From Bacteroides caecigallinarum (lineage in GTDB: Bacteria; Bacteroidota; Bacteroidia; Bacteroidales; Bacteroidaceae): a stretch of DNA of 45,520 nucleotides. Each line of letters begins with the position of its first letter. The stretch's first letter is position 1. The notes beneath the pieces were generated by a model. It ran no database searches, was not told the DNA's origin, and saw only the letters and a program-made list of their open reading frames with translations. A program made the translations under genes and the position numbers. The stretch lies in the NCBI RefSeq assembly GCF_021531075.1, contig NZ_JADYTJ010000025.1, positions 1 to 45,520 of the forward strand. Direction: 5' to 3'. Positions 8,221-16,232 of the stretch are shown here, piece by piece.

Positions 8221-9159
8221 TCAACGTAACATTACAACACGTCGCAAGATGAGTTGTTTATACTGTCTTTTCATATCTTCAGGCAAAAAAGAATTATCTA
8301 TCAATTCGAACCACTTAGGCAATGCACGGCTAAAACGGCGAGCCAGATTTTCTATTACCTTTTCATCAACACCAGATGCTGTAATTGCTTTGTAAAAATC
8401 AACCTTACGCAAACGGCTCTTCTTACCATTAAGAGTAAGGGCAAGCTCCTCTGTATCTTCCGGCATAACAAGAGTCGTTGAAAGCATATCGTATGCCGGC
8501 GTAAGTGTATATCCACCCATCTGATTATAAAGGGAGAAATTCTTAAGATGCATATCTGCATTACCGGTTATCCAACAGAATACCACAACTTCCCAAAAAT
8601 TTATCACATCAAGCTGTGGCGCAGAAGAATAGCGACGTATAAGTTTGGCTATTTGTTCATACGAGCCTTTGTATTTATATTCGGTAAGTCTTTCGGATAG
8701 CTGACACATATCTTCCATTGCTATCTTATGGCCATCAGATTGGCGGTCTATACGCCTAGTGATATAACACAGTTCTCCATCGCTGAAACGTATCAGACTA
8801 TGAGGAACCACATTAATTTTAGCAGCTTCAGCCAAATGCATAGTAACATCCTCCAATTCAGGTAAGGCACGATACGAATGAGTCTGAGGCTTTAATATAA
8901 ATCGTCCCCAAAGCCCAACAATAGTAAAACGGTCAGGCTCATTACGCCCACCACGATTAATATCAAGCGATAATTTGGCCTGAACTCCTGTAAGAGTTGT
9001 CTGACTGCGCACAACCTGACGAGCCAAATCTCCTAATTGAGCACGTACATATGGCAAATCCGGTGCTGTTCGTGTTCCAAAAAATTTCCTGGCACATGCA
9101 GGATGGAAGTCCTTTATTCCTTCAGGCAATTCTTTATAGCAATACAGACATCGGCTCAT
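8221..9159 (-). CDS. HipT-like kinase (C-terminal part of a split HipA toxin)
   Basis: 312 aa. It starts with a short cysteine-containing segment (CLYCYKELPEGIKDFHPAC) followed by the HipA kinase core: gly-rich loop TTLTGVQAKLSLD, catalytic loop ITGNADMHLKNFSLY and metal-binding AYDMLST. HipA-type kinases phosphorylate an aminoacyl-tRNA synthetase (GltX for HipA, TrpS for E. coli HipT). Its start overlaps the HipS stop as ATGA, so translation is coupled. The N-subdomain of classic HipA is missing and is supplied by the separate upstream gene, the three-gene HipBST layout. The target here is unknown. Confidence 0.9.
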   Translation of the reverse strand: MSRCLYCYKELPEGIKDFHPACARKFFGTRTAPDLPYVRAQLGDLARQVVRSQTTLTGVQAKLSLDINRGGRNEPDRFTIVGLWGRFILKPQTHSYRALPELEDVTMHLAEAAKINVVPHSLIRFSDGELCYITRRIDRQSDGHKIAMEDMCQLSERLTEYKYKGSYEQIAKLIRRYSSAPQLDVINFWEVVVFCWITGNADMHLKNFSLYNQMGGYTLTPAYDMLSTTLVMPEDTEELALTLNGKKSRLRKVDFYKAITASGVDEKVIENLARRFSRALPKWFELIDNSFLPEDMKRQYKQLILRRVVMLR

Positions 9160-9494
9160 AATTTATCCTCCTCTATTTCGTCATCAGGTACTACACTTAC
9201 AGCTCCTATACAGTCTTTACAACAAGCCAAGAGAAGAGACATACGGTCTCTCTGGTTTATTTTCCAACTTCGTTCTGCAATATCAAGCAGCCATCCTTCT
9301 GGTATCAGACCGTCAAAGAACGGAAATAATACCATATCATGATATGGTTTGTCAACAAGAGGAAGCGTCAAGCTGACTGCCGCTGCATCCGGCTGCTTCA
9401 GGAACCCAGCATCGTATGTAAAGGTGAAGCCATTTTCATCTTCCACCAATCTGCCTGCCAACCGGTCATGCAGAAACACTTTTGCACGCTTCAT
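9156..9494 (-). CDS. HipS-like protein (HipA N-terminal subdomain as a separate gene)
   Basis: 112 aa, matching only the N-terminal subdomain of HipA: MKRAKVFLHDRLAGRLVEDENGFTF..., then LTLPLVDKPYHDMVLFPFFDGLIPEGWLLD, the conserved FFDGLLPEG-type motif. In the E. coli HipBST system the equivalent HipS acts as the antitoxin while HipB augments it; that is a fair analogy but untested here. It lies 3 bp after hipB and overlaps hipT by 4 bp. Confidence 0.85.
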   Translation of the reverse strand: MKRAKVFLHDRLAGRLVEDENGFTFTYDAGFLKQPDAAAVSLTLPLVDKPYHDMVLFPFFDGLIPEGWLLDIAERSWKINQRDRMSLLLACCKDCIGAVSVVPDDEIEEDKL

Positions 9495-9497
9495 AAC

Positions 9498-9719
9498 TTA
9501 TTTCTCCATTGTTTTGGTACTCAATTCCACAGGCCCTACCTGACGCCCGAAAAGACTGAGTACCTGATTTACCTTATCCATACGCAAGGTTTGTTTACCT
9601 TGCTCCAAATCACGAACAAAGCGCAATCCGACTCCAGACTTGTCAGCTAAATCAACCTGAGTCAATCCGAACTGCCGACGCATCTCCTTTACAAAATCCG
9701 CTATTACTGTATATTCCAT
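9498..9719 (-). CDS. HipB-like HTH antitoxin/autorepressor
   Basis: 73 aa Xre-type helix-turn-helix: MRRQFGLTQVDLADKSGVGLRFVRDLEQGKQTLRMDKVNQVLSLFG. It lacks the extended C-terminal tail of E. coli HipB. First gene of the hipB-hipS-hipT operon; its ATG comes only 5 nt after operator O1, so it almost certainly represses its own transcription by binding the three palindromes upstream. Confidence 0.88.
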   Translation of the reverse strand: MEYTVIADFVKEMRRQFGLTQVDLADKSGVGLRFVRDLEQGKQTLRMDKVNQVLSLFGRQVGPVELSTKTMEK

Positions 9720-9724
9720 ATTTA

Positions 9725-9821
9725 TACCCTTTCGGGTACAAATATAATAATATATTCAAGCAATTATACCTTTTAGGGTATAATTTTGCATTCAAAATTA
9801 TTTTTTATACCCAAACGGGTA
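9725..9821 (-). promoter_or_regulatory. Three phased palindromic operators and promoter of the hip operon
   Basis: Three 14-bp palindromes of form TACCC-N4-GGGTA stand at 9725-9738, 9767-9780 (one arm mismatch) and 9808-9821. Centre distances are 42 and 41 bp, four helical turns each, so all three face the same side of the helix. A minus-strand -7 box TATATTTG lies at 9739-9746, directly abutting the first operator, so that operator covers the transcription start and the second covers the -33 region. The arrangement fits cooperative or looping repression by HipB with or without HipST. Confidence 0.75.
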
Positions 9822-9845
9822 TAAGAAGTAAAGTATTTATAAAAA

Positions 9846-10583
9846 CTACACAGCCAAAGTTAGTTTTGCAAGGTAGTCATAATGTTCTCCACTATATACA
9901 AGCTCTGCCTTGAAACCAAATTGAGATGCATAAAACTCTAATGTCCCATAATCTATATACAGCCACTTGAATGTTTCACCTTTTATCTGCTTATATTGCA
10001 TACAGAATTCTATCTCGCCATAATAATCGGCTGCCAAATCAATAAGCATACTTCCATCCTCATCTTCAAACAGATACTTCAAGTCACTTGAATCCATCAG
10101 AATACAGCCATCAGGGTTCAACAGTTCCTTCATACGTGTAAAGAAAGTTTCCATATTCTCCAACGAGCCAATTATTCCGGAACCATTCATCAGCATCAAT
10201 ATAGTGTCATAAGTCCCAACCAACGATGTGTCAAAAAGATTTACACAGCGGGCATTCACACCACTCTCTTCCATTACTTTAACCGACAAAGGAGATATAT
10301 CTATAGCTTCTACATCCTTACCCATGTCTTGTAAAGCAACTGAGTGACATCCACTTCCTGCACCTACATCCAGGATTTTACCGTGTGCCATATCAAGAGC
10401 CATTCTTTCCAATTCAGGCATTTCATCATATTCGCGAAACAACGTTTCTACAGGAATTTCATCTTCATCAAACTGAGGCGAGAAAACTCTAAGTCTACCG
10501 GCATGTCCTTTGCTGAAGTAATCATATATGGCATTTCCCATAGGGTCCTTACCTGTTTCAAGCAATCCGTTATTCATATACAT
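9846..10583 (-). CDS. Class I SAM-dependent methyltransferase, substrate unknown
   Basis: 245 aa. Motif I ILDVGAGSGCHSVAL (around residue 70), the acidic loop VEAIDISPLSV, ILMLMNGSGIIGS and LNPDGCILMDSSDL form a standard Rossmann methyltransferase, similar to small-molecule methyltransferases. It starts at 10583 (alternative ATG at 10577), divergent from argR across a 175-bp region with candidate ArgR boxes, and may therefore be ArgR-influenced. No substrate can be assigned. Confidence 0.75.
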   Translation of the reverse strand: MYMNNGLLETGKDPMGNAIYDYFSKGHAGRLRVFSPQFDEDEIPVETLFREYDEMPELERMALDMAHGKILDVGAGSGCHSVALQDMGKDVEAIDISPLSVKVMEESGVNARCVNLFDTSLVGTYDTILMLMNGSGIIGSLENMETFFTRMKELLNPDGCILMDSSDLKYLFEDEDGSMLIDLAADYYGEIEFCMQYKQIKGETFKWLYIDYGTLEFYASQFGFKAELVYSGEHYDYLAKLTLAV

Positions 10584-10638
10584 TATTAATATTATACTTC
10601 AGCACAAAGTTACAAAAAACTTATACATATACCGTCAA

Positions 10639-10722
10639 TATGATTATTTATGCATAGTTTTCACATTTTTTACGAATAATCATATAAAAAACTTCGTATT
10701 TATGCATGAATTTAAATAAATA
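10639..10722. promoter_or_regulatory. Candidate ArgR boxes in the argR upstream region
   Basis: TATGATTATTTATGCATA (10639-10656) agrees with the ARG-box pattern TNTGMATWWWWATKCANA at all but one defined position. A weaker copy sharing the 11-bp core TATTTATGCAT lies exactly 52 bp downstream (10691-10708), and a third degenerate box CATGAATTTAAATAAATA overlaps it (10705-10722), just upstream of the argR -7 box. Binding is inferred. Confidence 0.5.
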
Positions 10723-10726
10723 GCTG

Positions 10727-10734
10727 TATATTTG
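10727..10734 (+). promoter_or_regulatory. -7 box of the argR operon
   Basis: TATATTTG matches TAnnTTTG; the predicted start is near 10741 and the argR ATG is at 10759. It sits immediately after the last candidate ARG box, so ArgR binding would occlude the -33 region. Confidence 0.6.
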
Positions 10735-10758
10735 CGGCCAATACAGAATAATTATACA

Positions 10759-11235
10759 ATGAAAAGTAAAAGTACAAGGCTTGATGCCATTAAAATGATT
10801 ATCTCCGTAAAGGAAATCGGAAGCCAGGACGAACTTCTTCAGGAACTTACCAAAGAAGGGTTTAGCCTGACACAAGCTACGTTGTCTAGAGACTTGAAGC
10901 AGCTAAAAGTGGCAAAAGCCGCCAGCATGAACGGCAACTATGTTTACGTACTTCCGAACAACACCATGTATAAGCGCATGGCTAATCCACCAGGAGCCAC
11001 CGAAATGATGCGTCACAACGGGTTCATGGGAATAGAATTCTCAGGCAATATAGCTGTAATCAAGACAAGACCAGGATATGCCAGTAGTTTGGCATACGAC
11101 ATTGACGATCACAACTTTGACGAAATTATAGGTACTATTGCAGGTGATGACACTATAATGTTGGTAATCAGAGAAGGATACTCCCGACAGAGTGTAACTG
11201 ATACACTCAGACAAATTATTCCGAATATAAACTAA
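10759..11235 (+). CDS. argR: Arginine repressor ArgR
   Basis: 158 aa, normal ArgR length, from the ATG at 10759 (MKSKSTRLDAIK); the longer frame from 10732 overlaps the -7 box and is rejected. The N-terminal winged helix carries SQDELLQELTKEGFSLTQATLSRDLKQLKVAK; the C-terminal hexamerisation/arginine-binding domain carries the TIAGDDTIMLVIRE block with the paired Asp. It heads the arginine biosynthesis operon and probably regulates it and itself. Confidence 0.93.
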   Translation: MKSKSTRLDAIKMIISVKEIGSQDELLQELTKEGFSLTQATLSRDLKQLKVAKAASMNGNYVYVLPNNTMYKRMANPPGATEMMRHNGFMGIEFSGNIAVIKTRPGYASSLAYDIDDHNFDEIIGTIAGDDTIMLVIREGYSRQSVTDTLRQIIPNIN

Positions 11236-11280
11236 AAACAAGATAACATAAAAAGCTGAAGGAAACAACATACGAAAAAG

Positions 11281-11850
11281 ATGGAAAAAGAAAAACAAAT
11301 AGACGTAATGGTGGCAGATGCTTCACACGAAAAATATGTGGATTATATTCTTGACACCATAAGAGAAGCAGCCAAAGTACGCGGAACAGGTATTGCAGAA
11401 CGTACTCATGAATACGTAGCCACAAAAATGAAAGAAGGTAAAGCTATTATAGCACTGTGCGGAGATGACCTTGCAGGATTTACCTATATCGAATCATGGG
11501 GAAACAAGCAATATGTTGCCACATCCGGACTTATAGTTCACCCTAAGTATCGTGGATTAGGCCTTGCCAAAAGAATCAAACACGCATCATTCACTTTAGC
11601 AAGACTAAGATGGCCTAAAGCAAAGATTTTCAGTCTTACTTCAGGAGCTGCTGTAATGAAAATGAATACAGAACTTGGATACGTTCCGGTAACATTCAAT
11701 GAACTTACCGACGATGAAGCATTCTGGAAAGGTTGCGAAGGTTGTATCAATCATGAGATTCTGATGGCTAAGAACAGAAAATTCTGTATCTGTACTGCCA
11801 TGTTATACGATCCTGCGTTACATCAGGACGACAAAGTAAATAATTTCTAA
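11281..11850 (+). CDS. GNAT acyltransferase of the arginine operon, candidate glutamate N-acyltransferase
   Basis: 189 aa GNAT fold. The acyl-CoA binding motif is VHPKYRGLGLAKRIK (residues about 82-96), followed by FSLTSGAAVMKMNTELGY. A cysteine-rich tail (GCEGCINHEI, KFCICTAMLYD) could bind metal or form disulfides. It sits between argR (45 bp) and argG (23 bp), so a role in arginine synthesis is very likely. The first step, acylation of glutamate, has no other candidate in the window; since Bacteroides can use N-succinyl intermediates, acyl-CoA:glutamate acyltransferase is a reasonable but unproven function. Confidence 0.7.
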   Translation: MEKEKQIDVMVADASHEKYVDYILDTIREAAKVRGTGIAERTHEYVATKMKEGKAIIALCGDDLAGFTYIESWGNKQYVATSGLIVHPKYRGLGLAKRIKHASFTLARLRWPKAKIFSLTSGAAVMKMNTELGYVPVTFNELTDDEAFWKGCEGCINHEILMAKNRKFCICTAMLYDPALHQDDKVNNF

Positions 11851-11873
11851 AAACTCAAAACTCACATACATAT

Positions 11874-13079
11874 ATGGAAAAGAAAAAAGTAGTTGTGGCA
11901 TTCAGTGGCGGTCTTGACACATCTTTCACTGTAATGTATCTGGCAAAAGAAAAAGGATATGAAGTATATGCGGCTTGTGCCAACACCGGAGGTTTCAGCC
12001 CTGAACAATTGAAACAGAATGAAGAAAATGCATACAAGCTTGGAGCTGTTAAATATGTGACTCTTGACGTTACACAGGAATACTACGAAAAGAGTTTGAA
12101 ATATATGGTATTCGGAAACGTACTCCGTAACGGTACATACCCTATTTCCGTTAGTTCGGAACGTATCTTCCAGGCACTTGCCATAGCACGCTACGCAAAC
12201 GAAATCGGTGCGCACGCTATAGCACACGGTTCAACAGGAGCAGGTAACGACCAAGTTCGTTTCGACATGACTTTCCTTGTTATGGCTCCGGGTGTGGAAA
12301 TAATCACCCTTACACGCGATATGGCTCTGAGCCGTGAATACGAAATCAACTACCTTAAAGAACATGGTTTCGAAGCAGACTTCACAAAACTGAAATACTC
12401 TTACAATGTAGGTATTTGGGGAACATCTATCTGTGGTGGAGAAATTCTGGACTCAACTCAAGGATTGCCTGAAAGCGCATATCTGAAGCAGGTAAAAAAG
12501 ACAGGTTCTGAAGAACTCAGACTTGAATTCAAGAACGGTGAGATCTGCGCTGTAAACGGCGAACAGTTCGAAGACAAGATAAAAGCTATCCAGAAGATAG
12601 AAGAAATAGGTGCAGCTTACGGTATCGGTCGCGATATGCACGTAGGTGATACAATTATCGGTATCAAGGGACGTGTAGGATTCGAAGCTGCAGCTCCTAT
12701 GCTTATCATCGGTGCACACAAGTTCCTCGAAAAATACACTTTGAGCAAATGGCAGCAGTACTGGAAGGATCAGGTTGCCAACTGGTATGGTATGTTCCTT
12801 CACGAAAGCCAGTATCTGGAACCTGTTATGCGCGACATCGAAGCTATGCTTACTGAAAGCCAGCGTAACGTAAACGGTACAGTTATTCTGGAATTGCGTC
12901 CTTACTGCTTCTCAACTGTAGGTGTTGATTCTAAAGACGACCTCGTAAAGAATAAGTTCGGCGAATACGGTGAAATGCAGAAAGGCTGGACTGCAGATGA
13001 TGCAAAAGGATTCATCAAGGTTCTTTCTACTCCGCTCAGAGCTTATTATGCTAACCATAAAGACGAGGCGGACGTATGA
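11874..13079 (+). CDS. argG: Argininosuccinate synthase
   Basis: 401 aa. It ligates citrulline and aspartate using ATP. The PP-loop AFSGGLDTSFTV is at the N-terminus; further blocks are VTLDVTQEYYEKS, AHGSTGAGNDQVRFD and GIKGRVGFEAAAPMLIIGAHKFLEK. Its stop overlaps the argC start by 4 bp (ATGA), so translation is coupled. It is placed before argC, the usual Bacteroidetes order. Confidence 0.96.
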   Translation: MEKKKVVVAFSGGLDTSFTVMYLAKEKGYEVYAACANTGGFSPEQLKQNEENAYKLGAVKYVTLDVTQEYYEKSLKYMVFGNVLRNGTYPISVSSERIFQALAIARYANEIGAHAIAHGSTGAGNDQVRFDMTFLVMAPGVEIITLTRDMALSREYEINYLKEHGFEADFTKLKYSYNVGIWGTSICGGEILDSTQGLPESAYLKQVKKTGSEELRLEFKNGEICAVNGEQFEDKIKAIQKIEEIGAAYGIGRDMHVGDTIIGIKGRVGFEAAAPMLIIGAHKFLEKYTLSKWQQYWKDQVANWYGMFLHESQYLEPVMRDIEAMLTESQRNVNGTVILELRPYCFSTVGVDSKDDLVKNKFGEYGEMQKGWTADDAKGFIKVLSTPLRAYYANHKDEADV

Positions 13080-14044
13080 TAAAAGTAGGAATTATAGGTG
13101 GTGCAGGATATACGGCAGGCGAACTTATTCGTCTGCTTATCAACCATCCTGAAGTAGAGATAGTATTTATCAACAGTTCCAGCAACGCCGGAAACAAGAT
13201 TACAGATGTTCACGAAGGTCTGTACGGCGAAACTGAACTTACATTTACAGACGAACTTCCATTAGACAAGATAGACGTTCTCTTCTTCTGTACAGCTCAC
13301 GGCGATACAAAGAAGTTCATGGACAGCCACAACGTACCTGAAGACTTGAAGATAATCGACCTCTCAATGGATTATCGTATAAAGAGCGACGACCATGATT
13401 TCATCTACGGATTACCGGAACTGAACAGACGCGCAATATGTCATAGCAAGCATGTAGCCAATCCTGGATGTTTTGCCACTTGTATCCAGTTGGGACTTCT
13501 GCCTTTAGCAAAGAACCTGCTGCTCAACGGAGACGTAATGGTTAATGCCATCACAGGAAGTACAGGTGCCGGAGTAAAACCGGGAGCTACCAGTCACTTC
13601 AGCTGGCGTAACAACAACATGAGCATATACAAGCCATTCCAGCATCAGCATGTTCCTGAAATCAAGCAGTCACTCTGCCAGCTCCAGAACAGTTTCGATT
13701 CTGATATAGATTTCATTCCTTACCGTGGTGACTTTGCACGAGGAATCTTCGCTACTATTGTAGTAAAGACAAAAGTGGAACTTGCAGAATTGGTAAAGAT
13801 GTATGAAGATTATTATGCAGAAGATTCTTTTGTACATATAGTAGAAAAGAACATTGATCTAAAACAGGTTGTAAACACAAACAAGTGTCTGATCCATCTG
13901 GAGAAACATGGCGACAAGCTGCTCATCATATCATGCATCGACAATCTGCTGAAAGGTGCAAGCGGTCAGGCCGTGCATAACATGAACCTGATGTTCAACC
14001 TTGAAGAAACAGTGGGACTGAAGCTGAAGCCAAGCGCGTTTTAA
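13076..14044 (+). CDS. argC: N-acyl-gamma-glutamyl-phosphate reductase
   Basis: 322 aa. The NADPH-binding IIGGAGYTAGELIRLL opens the protein, and the catalytic cysteine is in HVANPGCFATCIQLGLLPL. ITGSTGAGVKPGATSHFSWR and the C-terminal DNLLKGASGQAVHNMNLMF are family signatures. It reduces the acyl-glutamyl phosphate made by ArgB; whether the acyl group is acetyl or succinyl cannot be read here. It overlaps argG by 4 bp. Confidence 0.95.
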   Translation: MIKVGIIGGAGYTAGELIRLLINHPEVEIVFINSSSNAGNKITDVHEGLYGETELTFTDELPLDKIDVLFFCTAHGDTKKFMDSHNVPEDLKIIDLSMDYRIKSDDHDFIYGLPELNRRAICHSKHVANPGCFATCIQLGLLPLAKNLLLNGDVMVNAITGSTGAGVKPGATSHFSWRNNNMSIYKPFQHQHVPEIKQSLCQLQNSFDSDIDFIPYRGDFARGIFATIVVKTKVELAELVKMYEDYYAEDSFVHIVEKNIDLKQVVNTNKCLIHLEKHGDKLLIISCIDNLLKGASGQAVHNMNLMFNLEETVGLKLKPSAF

Positions 14045-14046
14045 TA

Positions 14047-14165
14047 TTAGTTGTTAGTTTTTAGTTGTTGGTTATTAGTTCAAACGGCCAACAGTTAAAA
14101 TCTAAAGACTAAAGTCTAACAACTAAAAACTAATAGCTAAAAAGTCTAACAACTAAAAACTAAAA
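14047..14165. repeat. 7-bp-period TTAGTTG / CAACTAA inverted repeat between argC and argD
   Basis: Five tandem heptads, TTAGTTG, TTAGTTT, TTAGTTG, TTGGTTA and TTAGTTC, fill 14047-14081. After a short spacer the complement (CTAACAA, CTAAAAA, CTAATAG type units) runs from about 14110 to 14161. The two halves can pair into a long hairpin ending right at the argD ATG. No protein-coding content. Confidence 0.85.
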
Positions 14166-14168
14166 AAA

Positions 14169-15293
14169 ATGACCCTCTTCGACGTATATCCGCTTTTCGA
14201 CGTAAACATTGTGAAAGGCAAAGGCTGTCACGTGTGGGACGCGAAAGGCAATGAATATCTTGACCTGTACGGAGGACATGCCGTTATCTCAATAGGACAT
14301 GCTCATCCGCACTATGTAGAAGCCGTAAGCAATCAGGTTGCAAAATTAGGTTTCTATTCAAATTCTGTAATCAACACACTACAGAAAGACCTTGCTGAAA
14401 AGCTTGGAGCAATGTGTGGCTACGACGATTACCAGTTATTTCTTATCAACTCAGGTGCCGAGGCCAACGAAAATGCCTTGAAACTGGCTTCTTTCTACAA
14501 CGGTCGCACCAAAGTTGTTTCCTTTGCAAAAGCATTCCACGGACGTACTTCTCTGGCTGTAGAAGTAACAAATAATCCTAAAATCATAGCTCCTATAAAC
14601 GATAACGGACATGTAACATATCTTCCTCTGAACGATACAGAAGCTGTAAAAGCAGAACTATCAAAGGGTGATGTATGTGCTGTTATCATCGAAGGTATAC
14701 AGGGAGTTGGCGGTATTCAGGTACCAAATGCAGATTTCCTTAAAGAAGTCCGTCGTATGTGCGATGAGACAAACACCGTACTTATCCTCGACGAAATACA
14801 ATCGGGTTACGGAAGAAGCGGTAAGTTCTTCGCTCACCAGTATATGGACATAAAGCCTGATATGATTACTGTGGCAAAAGGTATTGCAAACGGATTCCCA
14901 ATGGCAGCCGTACTTATCAGTCCTAAGTTCACCCCGGTATACGGACAGCTCGGTACCACATTCGGAGGTAATCATCTGGGATGTGCTGCAGCAATAGCCG
15001 TTCTTGATGTAATGAAGGAAGAAAACCTTATCGAAAATGCTGCTAAAGTAGGTGCACACCTTATGGAAGAGCTTAAATCCTTCAAGGGAATAAAGGAACT
15101 TCGCGGACTGGGATTAATGATTGGTATGGAGTTTGAAGAGCCTATAAAGGAAATCCGCAGCAAACTTCTTTTCGAACAGAAAGTGTTTACCGGTGTCAGC
15201 GGAACTAATGTCATCCGTCTGTTGCCTCCTCTTTGCCTGAGTATGGCAGAAGCTGACGACTTTCTGGAAAGACTTCACAATGTAATTAAATAA
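14169..15293 (+). CDS. argD: Acetylornithine/succinylornithine aminotransferase
   Basis: 374 aa PLP-dependent class III aminotransferase. DLYGGHAVISIGHAHPHYV, FLINSGAEANENALKLA, SFAKAFHGRTSLA, ILDEIQSGYGRSGKFFAHQ and the PLP lysine in TVAKGIANGFPMAAVL are seen. It makes N-acylornithine from the semialdehyde made by ArgC, within the same operon. No bases separate the preceding heptad-repeat hairpin from its ribosome-binding region, so that structure may affect initiation. Confidence 0.93.
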   Translation: MTLFDVYPLFDVNIVKGKGCHVWDAKGNEYLDLYGGHAVISIGHAHPHYVEAVSNQVAKLGFYSNSVINTLQKDLAEKLGAMCGYDDYQLFLINSGAEANENALKLASFYNGRTKVVSFAKAFHGRTSLAVEVTNNPKIIAPINDNGHVTYLPLNDTEAVKAELSKGDVCAVIIEGIQGVGGIQVPNADFLKEVRRMCDETNTVLILDEIQSGYGRSGKFFAHQYMDIKPDMITVAKGIANGFPMAAVLISPKFTPVYGQLGTTFGGNHLGCAAAIAVLDVMKEENLIENAAKVGAHLMEELKSFKGIKELRGLGLMIGMEFEEPIKEIRSKLLFEQKVFTGVSGTNVIRLLPPLCLSMAEADDFLERLHNVIK

Positions 15294-15303
15294 GTTAACA
15301 AGG

Positions 15304-15372
15304 CTTAGATACTAGGGACTAGTACCTAGTATCTAAGAAAAACCTAGTCAACTAGTACCTAGTATCTTAGAA
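15304..15372. repeat. 7-bp-period CTAGTAC/CTAGTAT repeat between argD and proC
   Basis: CTAG-starting heptads (CTAGGGA, CTAGTAC, CTAGTAT, CTAAGAA) occur at 15312-15339, and CTAGTAC, CTAGTAT, CTTAGAA at 15352-15372. The first block forms a perfect 13-bp stem (15304-15316 / 15325-15337) with an 8-nt loop. It is preceded by GTTAACAAGG, also seen near the 6.2-kb inverted repeat. It ends 9 bp before the proC start. Confidence 0.8.
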
Positions 15373-15380
15373 AAAAAAGT

Positions 15381-16157
15381 ATGAAAATAGCAATTATAGG
15401 TGCCGGAAATATGGGTGGTGCCATAGCTCGCGGTCTGGCACACGGACAGTACATTGATGCAAGCAGCATCACAGTTTCAAATCCAAGTAACGCTAAGCTA
15501 GAGAAACTGAAAGAAGAATATCCTGGCATCAACATAACCAACAACAATAAGGAAGCAGCCGATGGAGCTGATATCGTAATTCTTGCCGTAAAACCGTGGA
15601 AGATGGAAGAAGTGCTCAAGCCTTTACGCTTGCGACAGCCACAGATTTTAGTATCTGTTGCAGCAGGGCTGACTTTCGAGGATCTTGCCCATTTTGTTGA
15701 TCCGGAAATGCCTATCTTCCGTGTTATTCCTAACACCGCTATTGCCATAAACGAAAGTCTGACACTCGTCGCATCAAGAAATGCTTCTGATGAACAGACA
15801 GACATGATGATCAAGTTATTCAACGAAATGGGAGTTGCCATATTGATAGAAGAAAAGCTTTTCCCTGCCGGTACTTCACTCACTTCATGCGGAATAGCTT
15901 ATGTGCTAAAATATGTACAGGCAGCCATGCAGGCGGGTATAGAACTAGGTTTCAAGCCTCAAGACGCTAAAAAGATGATTGCACAGACAATGCTTGGTGC
16001 TGCACAGATTCTCCTGAAGAATGAGACTTCACATCCGACCACTGAAATCGAGAAGGTCACTACTCCAGGTGGTATAACCATCAAGGGACTCAACCGTCTC
16101 GAACACGACGGATTTACATCAGCCGTTATAAATGCTATAAAAGAAAGTTGTATCTGA
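15381..16157 (+). CDS. proC: Pyrroline-5-carboxylate reductase
   Basis: 258 aa. The N-terminal AIIGAGNMGGAIARGL binds NAD(P)H; VILAVKPWKMEEVL, ILVSVAAGLTF, FRVIPNTAIAINESLT and the C-terminal TTPGGITIKGLNRLEHDGF are ProC signatures. It catalyses the last step of proline synthesis. Its placement after argD suggests arginine and proline synthesis from glutamate are transcribed together, likely with readthrough past the heptad repeat. Confidence 0.94.
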   Translation: MKIAIIGAGNMGGAIARGLAHGQYIDASSITVSNPSNAKLEKLKEEYPGINITNNNKEAADGADIVILAVKPWKMEEVLKPLRLRQPQILVSVAAGLTFEDLAHFVDPEMPIFRVIPNTAIAINESLTLVASRNASDEQTDMMIKLFNEMGVAILIEEKLFPAGTSLTSCGIAYVLKYVQAAMQAGIELGFKPQDAKKMIAQTMLGAAQILLKNETSHPTTEIEKVTTPGGITIKGLNRLEHDGFTSAVINAIKESCI

Positions 16158-16165
16158 AAATAACT

Positions 16166-16209
16166 TGATATATATCAATACACCATATTATAAGAATGAC
16201 GTAACTTTG
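16166..16209 (+). promoter_or_regulatory. MATE promoter with a perfect FNR/CRP-type palindrome
   Basis: TTGATATATATCAA (16166-16179) is exactly TTGAT-N4-ATCAA, the FNR consensus. A -7 box TAacTTTG lies at 16202-16209, putting the palindrome centre about 40 bp before the predicted start, the class II activator position. No -33 TTG is present, consistent with activator dependence. Chance occurrence in AT-rich DNA remains possible. Confidence 0.5.
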
Positions 16210-16232
16210 CAGCCGAAAAAATTAAAAGCGAA

